Positions 1-10,748 of a DNA stretch of 64,000 nt are shown one piece after another. Position 1 is the first letter of the stretch. Every line of letters begins with the position of its first letter. Origin of the DNA: Climacium dendroides (lineage: Eukaryota > Streptophyta > Bryopsida > Hypnales > Climaciaceae); NCBI GenBank assembly GCA_950106755.1, contig OX467092.1, positions 3,534,001 to 3,598,000 of the forward strand, given 5' to 3'. Under the pieces are notes generated by a model. That model worked only from the letters and a program-made list of their open reading frames with translations, searched no databases and was not told the origin of the DNA. The position numbers and the translations under genes are program-made.

Positions 1-1
1 C

Positions 2-292
2 GAGGTTAGTGAGGTTGTTTGTGTGAGGCCCAGGCAAAGAAGAAAGAGACGAGGGTCCTTTTACTATTCTTCAGCTAGAGAGCTAAAGCGGTCGAGGATG
101 AGAAGAGGTATACGAGGAGCACCAAAGTCCGGGGAGACATCGTCTCCAGATCTTCGTAGAGTTCTGCAGTTCGAGAGCGGGAGTATCGTCGGGCAAGAGG
201 ATGTCCCTGGTGAAAATGTCCAACTTGTTGGAGAGGCCTCAGCAGACAGTTTGAGCTCTGGACGTGGGAAGAACACAGTCGACATCTCAAAT
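2..292 (+). CDS. Partial exon of an unidentified basic protein entering from the left edge
   Basis: A reading frame is open from the window edge to about 292, where AAT|GTAAGC gives a plausible splice donor. The peptide is Arg/Lys/Ser-rich (RQRRKRRGS, then RSRMRRG), followed by an acidic and polar stretch, so it is probably disordered and could hold a nuclear localisation signal. No domain is recognised. It could be an exon of a neighbouring gene or a chance frame. The next 1.2 kb shows no clear continuation. Confidence 0.25.
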
Positions 293-1557
293 GTAAGCAC
301 AACATCTTTGTGTTTTCTTTAAAAACTATTTGAGTCCCTTGGTTTCACTCCAGTGAAAGAACTGTCTTCACTCTACTCCTCTAAGGAAAGCTTGTAGAGT
401 CATGTGGCCTCCTTGTTTGTTCATGGAACAAAGTTGGAAGGATTGCAATCACATGCAAGTATATTGAGATTCACATTAATAGTTTAGAAGAGGGAACTGT
501 AGGGTTCGTGGATGTGCTACAAAAGTTCAAGGATAGAGAGACTTCATTCGAAACAACTGTAACTCAAATATCTAGAACAACGTTTGTGAAGAAAAACACT
601 GTCAGGTTTTGCTAGAGTAGATTTTAAATGCTAAAATTAGGGACCTTGGAGACATGCACATACACAGTACTGGGTTTCTATAAGAGACCAATTGACAATT
701 TCAAAATAGCCTTGTAAGTACACCCTGTAGAATCCAAGTAGAATCTGCAGCTTGTAAGTTCTAACGCACTTACAAATTTCAGCCACATTAGTATTGCACT
801 CTTTCTGTCAATACGAGAATGATACTGTTGTTATTTCCTATATGGAAAACCTCCAAAGAATGAAACTAACTTTCGTACTAGAATTCAGAAGACCAAAGTT
901 TTGGGTACTATGGCTAGTGAATTTCGGAAAAGCTTTGGCAACAGAGTCATTTTCAATTTCTGTGTCGTTCTCATTGTGCCCCTCTTTGTTCCTGTTTCTT
1001 ATATCACATGGAAGGTGACTTGAATTTTGTATAGCATTCAAGGTAAGTGTTTCAACATGCAGAAATTCTCTTTTGGGAAGTGTCTTCACTAAAGCTCTAT
1101 AGAGACTAATGAAAACCAAAAATTTGTAAAATCTCTCATAGTATCCAAGATGGTAATATGGGGATGACTTGAAGACTAGTCCCTACACTTTGAAGAGTTA
1201 ATATACTTTCAAAACCGTAAAATACAGAAAATAGGATTGACAAATGAAGAGCAGATTTGCACCAGTAGAAATAAAATTCAATATGTGAAAGTTCTTGAAC
1301 ATATTCACGTAAGCACCGTTTATTGGAGCTCAGTTCAATCTTCCTGATTTCATTTTTAAAATGTAATGCATATTCTCGTAAGTTTGAATCTCCTGTGATA
1401 TTTTGAGGACCTCCTGGTGGTGTACCTTGGTGAAACCAGGATCCGGAATTCTAAAGTGCGGCAAATGTAACCGACAGTCTAATTTGGAATCACATATAAA
1501 AAAGTTTGGACGTTAAGTTTGGGCGTTCAGTTCTGGTGTTCCGTTTGGGCGTTTAGT
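293..1557. other. Non-coding stretch
   Basis: AT-rich sequence with no convincing gene. Just before the 91-bp array, about 1503-1557, a GTTTGGGCGTT-like word recurs three to four times. No other structure was seen. Confidence 0.5.
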
Positions 1558-2265
1558 GAGGCTATCTAGGAATCCAGTGTGCATGACTTCACCGAGGAAG
1601 CACGCCTCGGATCCAGCGACGTGGGCGAATCCACGTTAGTCCACCGTTGACGCTATCAGGGAACTCAGTGTGCATGACTGCACCGAGGTAGCCCGCCAAG
1701 GATCCAGCAATGTGGACGATTCCACCTCAGTCCACTGTTGACGCTATCGGGGAACTCAGTGTGCATGACTGCACCGAGGAAGCGCGCCAAGGATCCAGCA
1801 ACGTGGGCGAATCCACGTGAATTCACCATTGACGCTATCGGGAAATCCAGTGTGCATGACTTCACCGAGGAAGCGCGCCAAGGATCTAGCAACGTGGCCG
1901 AATCCACCTCAGTCCACCGTTGACGCTATCAAGGAACCCAGTGTGCATGACTGCACCGAGGTAGCCCGCCAAGGATCCAGCAATGTGGACGATTCCACCT
2001 CAGTCCACCGTTGACGCTATCGGGGAACTCAGTGTGCATGACTGCACCGAGGAAGCGTGCCAAGGATCCAGCAATGTGGGCGAATCCACGTGAGTTCACC
2101 ATTGACGCTATTGGGAAATCCAGTGTGCATGACTTCACCGAGGAAGTGCGCCAAGGATCTAGCAACGTGGCCGAATCCACCTCAGTCCACCGTTGACGCT
2201 ATCGGGGAACCCAGTGTGCATGACTGCACCGAGGGAGCCCGCCAAGGATCCAGGAACGTGGGCGA
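1558..2265. repeat. 91-bp tandem repeat array with 273-bp higher-order period
   Basis: The word GACGCTATC (first copy GAGGCTATC) recurs at 1558, 1649, 1740, 1831, 1922, 2013, 2104 and 2195, a constant 91-bp spacing, giving about 7.8 copies. Copies are not equally similar. The unit at 1740 matches that at 2013, 1831 matches 2104, and 1649 matches 1922 and 2195, so a trimer of 273 bp has itself been duplicated. Because 91 is not a multiple of three, short apparent reading frames here repeat in shifted frames and are artefacts. The array ends about 215 bp upstream of the ATG of the ParB-methyltransferase gene. Confidence 0.93.
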
Positions 2266-2480
2266 CAAAATTAGAAACCACGGCATTTCCGGAGATAACC
2301 TCACCTGCTTCAAGCCTTATCTAGAATTCCGTGGTCCTCCTCGCTGCTCCATCCACATCGTAGCTGTACTCAATGATTGATAGTGTGTGCACCTCCATTT
2401 GCAAATAACCACGCAATCTCCCGAAGTCGGTCCGGCAGCAGCTGTGGGAACTGAGCGAACTCTCGTGTGATCTGCAGAGT

Positions 2481-5400
2481 ATGACGATGAGGAGCACCAG
2501 GAGCCGTGGCCGTGGAGGCATTCAAGAACCCGCTCCAGCCGCTGCACCGACGAGAACAAAGGTAACCTTTTTTAGTTGTATTCCTTGATGAAATTTGTGA
2601 GTCTGGTGCGTGAGTACATTACGTGGAGCTTGAGTGCGGCACGTAAGATCGCATGCGGAGCTTGAGTATGTCAATGCTTAGATGGCATGAGTCATTCGCA
2701 AATCGCGCACTGAAAGTGTTGGGGTCAACCTTTCAGATTCACGCAGTCGACAAAGATGGAAGATTGATTTCCTTCTGCTGAACACTGTCGGCCACGGCAG
2801 AATTCCGTTCCACTTTGAGTGTCAAGAGAATAGGTTCGTGCAGTACGGGCAAGAAAATTTAGAATCTACGGGGTCCAGCTGGGAGGCGCCGGTGTAGCCT
2901 CGGATCCGAGGCACCTCCTGGCCCTCAACCACGGACCCCGGCCTTATTACAAAATTCACCTAAGACTATCCTCAGGGGATTTTTCGGGGGTTCAGTACTT
3001 AAGGGAGAAGCAATTTAGTTTTCAGGGGAAATCAGTGACGTCGGGGCCGTTTTGGTGAATCTGGGCAGTTGACCATGTTTTTATTGGAGGCACCACCTGG
3101 CCGAAATCAAACCTACACAATTTTTTTGGAGGCACCACCTGTATTGAAATGGACTTGCACAGTTTTCTTGGGAGGCACGAGCATGCACTGAAATGAAGTT
3201 GCAAATTTTTTTTGGGAAATTTCTGGGGTCCTCGGCAGTCGGCCAGGTGGTGCCTCGGATCCGAGGCACCACCTGGCCGACTGCCGAGGACCCCAGAAAT
3301 TTCCCAAAAAAAATTTGCAACTTCATTTCAGTGCATGCTCATTTGAAACGCTGAGATGAGTATTGGGTGCCTCGATTATGAATTGACTGCGATAACTTGA
3401 TGGAATTTGAAAACACGTAAGGAAGTTGCATGAGCACGCCCGGAGAGGAGGGAGTTTGTGCACCTGGGGGAAGGGTAATTCTTAAAATGGATTTTTTTTT
3501 TGTGAAATTTCTGGGGTCTTGGGCAATTGGCCAAGTGGTGCCTCGGATCCAAGGCACCACTTGGCCGACTGCCTAGGACCCCAGAAATTTCACAAAAAAA
3601 ATTTGCAAGTTCATTTCAGTCTAGGCATGTGAGATTCAGTCCAGGCATGTGAGATTCAGTCTAGGCATGTGAATCTCAGTCCAGGCATGTCACAGGTTTT
3701 CTCTTGTCGCTCGTGACAGTCGTGTCGCTCGTGATGGTCGCGGCGCTTGTGGCGCTCGTGACGTGAGTGGCGCGCGCGATTGCAGTGTGGCACTTGTTGC
3801 CAAATTAGTGAAAAGGTCATTTTTTGTTGGACTTTAGTAGGTTTAGTGGGGGTGGATCAGATGACCTCTGAAGATTTAGGGGTCCAAGGCACCTCCCATG
3901 GTTGAGGATTTAGGGCCCTAGTACTGCCAAAAAGATTAAGGCATCCTAAATGAAAGACAATATTTTGGATGTACATGTGTGGAAATGCCTAGTCCAAAAT
4001 TTTAATTGACTTTGTTGGTGATGATCTTCACATTTACTTTTAGTTTTAAGGCTTTCTAGTTTAGATGTTTTTTTATACCCGTTTCAAAATTATATCTAAC
4101 TCTATTATTGGTGCCTATCTTCAGACAAGACGAGGCCAAGGAAGAGCTTCACCCACAGTAACACCTATTCAGATACCAGTCAGTGCTGAGACAGAATCAT
4201 CTCAGACTCTTGCACCGTTGCAAGAGACTGAGATGGAGGTGTCAATCGAATCGGAAGACAAGAACGTTGTCAGTGATCAACCCGAAGACGAAGAGGTATT
4301 GATTACTTTTCATGATGTCCTAGACGCTGTGGACAACTTCCATGACACATCTGAGACCAGTGTGCAGAGTCAAGCGTGTGTTCAAGGACATCAGAAGCGT
4401 GCACGCCACCATTCCCCACCATTAGCATCAGCTGAGACGGACAATTTCTATAGTAGTGTCCGAAATTTTGGAAATCCAGTCTGCATCCTTTTGAGCTCAG
4501 AGTCGGATGAAGATGTAGAGATTGATTGACTCTAGTGAGATACAGGGATGTAGTTCTGAGATAGTTGCATTCCATGAAATCCCATTACAAGAATGATTGA
4601 TTGTAATATCTATTGATTCATTATGGAGTTCATCAATTTTTCAATGTCAGTATGTCTCTACATTTATCTTGGCTATTTCAAATGTAATACAACTTCTCAT
4701 GTTTTTAACTTGCAGATGGATGGCACCCCATCAAACTTGTGGCTTGAAGAGACAAATCTCCAGACTCCAACTACAGGAGACTCAACGCAACCGGCCATTG
4801 CAGGGGACGGAGAAGGGAAAGACGAGGGTGACATGATGGAAGAAGACGCACCGGTCATTGTGATGGAGGGAGATGACAAAGATTTTTTGAAAGAAGAACT
4901 CCGCCAGTACCACAAGGTGGATTCGGTGAATTCTATAGCGTCCCTTCGAATGAAGCCGCACCACCTTTTCAGAATGAACATCCCACTCTGCCGGATGGTG
5001 TCCATGCCCATGGTAAGGCCTACCTTATCATGCGACCTCGAGTTTCTAGAACACGAGTTCAGCAAGGGCTACCGCGACGGGGCAGCGGTTTTCTACGTGA
5101 CAACAACTGACGAGGCCGGAGAGAGCTCCCAATTCACTGAAGGGGAGATGGAGGCGTGGGGGCCGCTATGGAAGGAAAAGAACGCCGCGTTCAATGCCTA
5201 CGTGGAATCCGTGCCCGAACTCAGGTTCTTAAAAAACCTGAAGTTCTATGTTTGCGATGGAAACCATCGACTCATCTCCTGGATGAAGTACATTGGCAAA
5301 ATGCATTCCAAGGACATTGAATGGCATTACGCGGTGGATGCCATTGTACTTGACACAAAGAAGAGGACGGAGCTCGTCATGCATGACATCAATAAGTATG

Positions 5401-8400
5401 TTGTCTGATACCTTCAAGCCTTTCTTATGTACTTTTGTTTTTTTATGGTTTTCGGATGCTGCAGATACTGTGTTGAATCTCATTGTGATCAATTGTTTTT
5501 CAGATCCACCGAGGATTCTCACGTCAAAACCAACTTGGTTCACACACTCTATAGGGTGCAAAAGTATGGCCTTCTTCCCATTGAGCGTTTTCAAGAGATG
5601 TTGAGGCCTTCTGAGCTTCGACTGTGTGGGGCACCGAAACCGAAGCCAACGTGGTATTCTATGCCACTACAAGTCTTTACGGCATTTGTATTCAGGGTGA
5701 GGATGCTCGGGCTTGTTGAATTTGATGTGTTATATTCTTTTCTGTTTGATACTTTCTTTATTTGTATTTAAAAGTGTTATTTTTCACTTGCTTCTGCAGT
5801 AAGAGGTTGCGCAGTCTGCAGATGCAGCTGGTCGCAAATACAATGAGGTGACAGCACAGGAAGACCGTTCCCCTGTGGAACTAGCGCAAGCGATGCGAGC
5901 TGGGGCAAACGAGAAACTCGGGAAACTAAACGTCAAGATGTCGAAGTTGGTGGCGGTAGCCAATCCGGCAAACAAGCCAGGGTTTATTGAGGAGGTACAT
6001 CCATCCCCTTCATAGCATTCATATGACATTGCGATTAGGAAGTCTGAAACAGTGACTAACTTCATTTTGTTTTTTAATATCAGATTGAGAGACATTGGAG
6101 TGCCAATGAAGTGCCAGAGATGACTCTGGAGAAGCTACAAATGGTGGCCACTTGCAACACCACGGCAGAGCACAAGATCAAGTTCTTGAAATGATGGAAC
6201 TCATCAACACCATCTCGACATGCCAGGCGTTTCCCGCCTAAGTCAGTTTCTGAAACATTACTTGGTCCCTTCTTGAACCGCTGTGTGTGGTACGCTGGGG
6301 TAAGTGATAATCTTTGTATAAATTTTTAGACGTCATTGGATTTGGATTTTCTTTGTTTAGAATTTCTAGAGTTCATTTTCTTTCAGAGGATGATAAATTA
6401 TTGTTGTTCTATGTTTTCTCAGATCGAGGATGCAGCGGTGAAGTACTTTGACGACATTGTCCAGCACGACGGCATTGTCATCAATATGAATGTCCCGCTG
6501 CAGCCGGAGACCTTACAAGAGTACCTGGAGGGATGGAGGAGGAAAATTTGGGATGATGGATATATGAACTACCTCAGGGGATCGAATTATTTAAAAAAGA
6601 GCGACAATTTCAAGAAGTATGAGGGGTCTGAACAGGCAGTGAGAAGAGTGCTCTATCGGTATGTCTTACACACTATTGTAAGGCTCATTCAAAAATGCTA
6701 ATTAATTGGGAACCAATTCAATCTTCCTAGACTTCCATAGCCTGCCTTCAAAGTAGCATATAATTTGTTTCCAACTCAGGTTCACTTTCTCTTGACTCTC
6801 ATTTGGTATTTGTGATGGAAATGTCTGGACTAAAACTTCACGTGTCGCTCACTTTTCCTTCAATGTTACATATTTTTTGGCAATTTAGGTATTTCAAGTT
6901 TGAACTTGAGGGAAAAGGTACAATCAAAAAGGATGACTTCCCAGAATTCCTTAGGAGTTTTCTTGATCGCCATTCGGCAACCTGCATGTACACTTCGAGT
7001 CAACTCCAAACGTACACCACAGCTCATCTTAGCCGTGGCGCATGGTACCTTGATTGCCCTATTGGATACACGCATCCATCGGAGCAAGCCCTCCGGGATT
7101 CCTTGGAGGGCATTAGTGGGGTTGACTTAAATGTCGATGAGTTTGCAGATCTCAACGCAGTTCAAAAGGCGAAGGCGATTGCCAAGAGGGACAGAGCTGA
7201 CAGAAAGAAGACAGCTAAGCTACATTTGGCGCTAGAAACCAAGTCAAAGAGGGAGGCAGATCGCTTGGCAAAGCAAGAGGATAAGGAGAGGGAGAAATTG
7301 AGAGAAAAGGAGGAGAAAGCGAAGGCCAAAGGCAAGCAAAAAGATGAGGGCGATACCGGGGTTCCATTGTCTTCAGCAGTTGACCAGAGCTCGCAGTTGG
7401 TGGAAGGAAGCCACTCCGGGATGAAGAGGAAGGCCATACTTCCAGAGTGGACAGAGAATATGCTGACCCAAGGCACACAAGTTCTGGTGATAGACGACGA
7501 CGATGTCAGAACAGAGGAGCTTATCTTAAACGTGTCCATCATTGATATTATGGAAGATTCTGAGAATTCACCACCAAATCCGTATATTGAAGTCATGGAC
7601 TTCATTCAAAAGGTATCGTGAACATTCAAATGTATTTGAATTTTCCTCTCTTTCAATTTCTGGATGAATTTCTTGTTTCTTGTTCAATCCTCTTGTGACA
7701 TGGTAAACTTCTTCGTTGCAGGTGAATGCAGGGAAACCGTGCTCATTCAACGGTAGGGTCACCAGAGACCCTTTGGTGGATCTAATCATCTTCGATTGCC
7801 AAGAGAACCTGCCTGTGCCTCTTGTCTCAGAGAAGCACGTTCCCTCGTGGAACGCGGACCCAGCATATGCTGGAATGCAAAATGCATTCCAATTTGCCGA
7901 GGAGTATTTACAAGACAATGGTTGTCTCCTGGTATTTCATTCCTACAGCGTTCAGTCTCGAAGTATGTTTGCAGGGTTGATGAAGATTTTCAAGAACTTG
8001 AAGATGAAGAAAGAGTGGTTGGCATTCAACCAATTGGACCTCGCGTCGGGAATAAACCTTGGCGAAACAGTGAGTTCTCTATTTTATTTTTCATGTGATT
8101 TTAGGTTTTCTTTTACATGTGATTCTTGGTTTGATATATGGTGTGATTGTCAATGGCATTCCCCTCTTTACTAATTAATTTTTTGATGCAGACCGTGAAG
8201 TTCGGAGTCACCCTTTTCATAAAGGACGTGGGTGGAAAAGTGGCATCACTTTTCCAATTTAGGCAGACCACAGCCATGACCAAAGCAAAGTGGAACCTCC
8301 AGAAGAAAGACATGGTCATCAATTACATTACTGAGGAGACCATGATGGTAAACAAGGAAACCAAAGCGCCTTGGCGTGGACCCCGAGAGAAAGATGTGAG

Positions 8401-9142
8401 GTTCCTACAATTTTTCATCGAAGGTTGTACCGATGAAGATGATGTAGTTCTCGACTGCACCACTGCTACAGGTATAATACTACTCAGTTTCAAGAAAGAG
8501 TTCTAAAATGAATTGGTTATTCTTGTAAAGATGTACTTAAACATTGATCACCACATGCTTCTATTGCAGGGGCGTCTATTATGGCTTGTCGTGGGACGGG
8601 CCGCCATATTGTGGCCTTGGAGAAGGACATCGATATCTTCAACATTGTTCTAAAGCCGATGAAGAAAGCCACTCCAGTAGAAGGAGTGACTCAAGCTCCA
8701 GTGGAAGCTATTGCCGCCCTTGATCTTGATGCCGTACATGTCGAACCAATGGTGTTTACACGCACCGTCAGACCTAGTAAGTAAGTTTTGCTTTGTAATG
8801 ACAACATTTTTTTGATCTGTAATATACGTTGCATACAAAGAATTTCAAGAACCTAAACCTTCTATGTGTGGTTCTTGAAGGAACGAAGCAGTGAAGGGAA
8901 CGCACCCAATGAAGAAGATTCGAAGACTTATCTTGAGTCCGAAGAAGTCTTATGAACTTTCAGTGTATGCCGAGAAGATGGCGACACAATATGAACAGCA
9001 TGGTTGTAGAGATCCTAAACCTCGCATTCCGAAGTATGCTACAAATGTGGTTCATTTTGTAGACATTTCAGCTTCTGAGGGTGAGGAGACGCCAGAGTCG
9101 TCTTCTAGTGAGGTTTCTATGACCAAGTCCACCGCAACTTAG
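2481..9142 (+). CDS. ParB/sulfiredoxin-like domain fused to N6/N4 DNA-methyltransferase-like domain
   Basis: Twelve exons can be joined with GT-AG borders and consistent phases: 2481-2561, 4125-4295, 4716-5395, 5504-5696, 5806-5994, 6084-6299, 6423-6658, 6889-7612, 7722-8069, 8192-8471, 8570-8780 and 8881-9142. Together they make 3591 nt, or 1196 residues. Residues 262-275 contain VCDGNHRL, the GxHR signature of ParB/sulfiredoxin folds. Residues 640-720 are a charged, coiled-coil-like stretch. Residues 849-860 (VDLIIFDCQEN) sit where a beta-class methylase has its motif IV. Residues 1032-1059 (VLDCTTATGAS...ALEKD) resemble the SAM-binding motif I. The order IV then I is the permuted arrangement of bacterial N6/N4 enzymes. 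The DPPY/SPPY tetrad is absent (DCQE), so catalysis is doubtful. One in-frame TGA interrupts exon 6 at 6192-6194. The split between exons 2 and 3 is the least certain. Activity and target are unknown. Confidence 0.72.
3179..3340. repeat. Perfect 162-bp palindrome
   Basis: Two 81-bp arms read identically on both strands around a central GGATCC at 3257-3262, with no spacer. I compared the arms base by base, including the matching runs of eight T and eight A, and found no mismatch. The match stops abruptly at 3178/3341. It would extrude as a cruciform, or fold as a long RNA hairpin inside the first intron of the ParB-methyltransferase gene. Confidence 0.93.
3489..3605. repeat. Imperfect palindrome related to the 162-bp one
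   Basis: It is centred on GGATCC at 3545-3550, with the same core words (GGTGCCTCGGATCC and CCCCAGAAATTT) as the upstream palindrome but several mismatches between arms. It is an older or diverged copy of the same hairpin family. Confidence 0.85.
3616..3695. repeat. 20-bp tandem repeat, four copies
   Basis: TCAGTCYAGGCATGTGAGAT-like units begin at 3616, 3636, 3656 and 3676. They lie within the first intron, directly after the second palindrome. Confidence 0.85.
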
Positions 9143-10748
9143 ACTCATAAGATTGATGAATCTTATGAGTTGAACTATGTGTATTCCTTTTATGTTTATT
9201 TGATTTGTGTGTGTTATTCATAAAGTCTGAGGTGCAATGTACTTCTTGCTTGATACTAAACTTGCCCTTAAAAATGTTATGAAATATACACCCAGAGAGA
9301 AACAATGTCTATTGGACAAGTGTGGGAATTATAGAATTTGGAGTTCATTTACAACTATAGGAGTAGGTACTCTGTAGTGGGGAAAAAATAGAGAAAACAA
9401 GGTACACTACATTATTTATTGCAAATTAGTGAGTAGCGCGAATAAATGTGCTTGGAATAAAAATGGAAAGAAATTATAACTCCTTCCAATATTAACTCCT
9501 ACATAGTGGAAAAAAAATGGAATGCAAATAAATGTAGTCACCTTTAAATGGTGATAGTCATGATATGAAGTAGGGAATAAAATGAGGTCACACTTGTCCT
9601 TCTAATGAACACATACATTTGAATAGGAAGCCAAACAAAGCTCAACAAGTGAACCACTCTACCTAAACCCCCAACAATAAAATATCACTAGTACATAACA
9701 TTGCCACCCTACACCTTTGGCTCATTTAGGTACTTTCACCTTCTTCCAACAGTCCATGTCTGATAAGACACCCTAGCTCTATTTTATGTGCAACAAAAAT
9801 CCCTTAAATATAGAAGTATCCTTCATAGTCCACAAATGGCACTACATTCCCTAAATTGCTTTTGCTTTTTTAATCCACGGTTATAGAGCCTACAGTCACC
9901 CTAAATCCACGGTCATGGGTTCTAAGCCAACCTTCTATTCAACTTTTGATTTTTGCACAAAATTTTTCTTAAACAAAATTCCCGCTCACAGGCTCGCAGG
10001 CTCCTGCTCCCAAGCTCGCACGCTAGCAACCCTGTTAACACTTGTGCTCAATATAAATTCCCATTGCCACATGGTGAGCAAGTTATCAATAACAAAAAAT
10101 TGTGCTAGGTAATATTTTCGTACAGGACATTATCAATTCAAATGTCTAGCATCCATCATTGGACATTGCGATCTACTGGACACTACAATCTAACTGACAC
10201 TGTATACTTCCAGATACAATCTGCCGTGATGATTGAAACCCTAATCTCGTTGAATGTATGAGCACCACATTACCAAACTCCTGAACTCAACTCCCTGACT
10301 CATATTGCACCGGCTTCTTCATCGTACCTGTTCTCATAATCATTGGTGGTTCTTGTCCTTCTTTTCGTCAGTCATTAAAGCCAATGACCGTCATGATTGT
10401 TGCCATTGATACACAAATCTAGTCTAAAATATAAAATGGTTGATTCTCATTGAAATGAAATATTGTACTTTTAATGTTAGTTATTCTTGAGAGCTCCAAG
10501 TGAACATCTCTTAATCCTGCATTCTATTTTTGTATATTTGCACGGATTTCATTTATTACAACTCTAGCAGTCCTCCCTACATTCTCAACGGATTTATGTG
10601 TTTTAGAGGGTGTTTCGGTTGATACCAAAGCAACTGAAGCAGTGACACTCAAGTTCACTGAGTTCCTTGTCGTATGATTATTGTAGCTCGTGCGGTATGC
10701 GATTGATGCAGTTTTGTGCTTCAGAAGTAGAGTGCATGAAGCGTCTAA
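9143..10748. other. Intergenic, AT-rich, no gene seen
   Basis: This lies between the ParB-methyltransferase stop and the MULE remnant. CCACGGTYAT words near 9870-9915 recur around 29,700-29,800, suggesting a shared dispersed repeat. No open frame shows recognisable content. Confidence 0.5.

Larger units (their letters stand above)
2562..4124. other. Long first intron holding hairpin repeats
   Basis: This is the 1.56-kb first intron of the ParB-methyltransferase gene, with donor AAAG|GTAACC and acceptor CTTCAG. It is much longer than the gene's other introns, which run about 90-420 bp. It is filled by the palindromes and 20-bp repeats listed separately. A third, partial relative of the palindrome core (CCTCGGATCCGAGGCACC) lies near 2897-2915. 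Confidence 0.6.

Noticed and set aside
1665..2380. Overlapping small reading frames on both strands in the 91-bp array
   Set aside because: The same peptide recurs in shifted frames because 91 is not divisible by three. There is no independent coding evidence.
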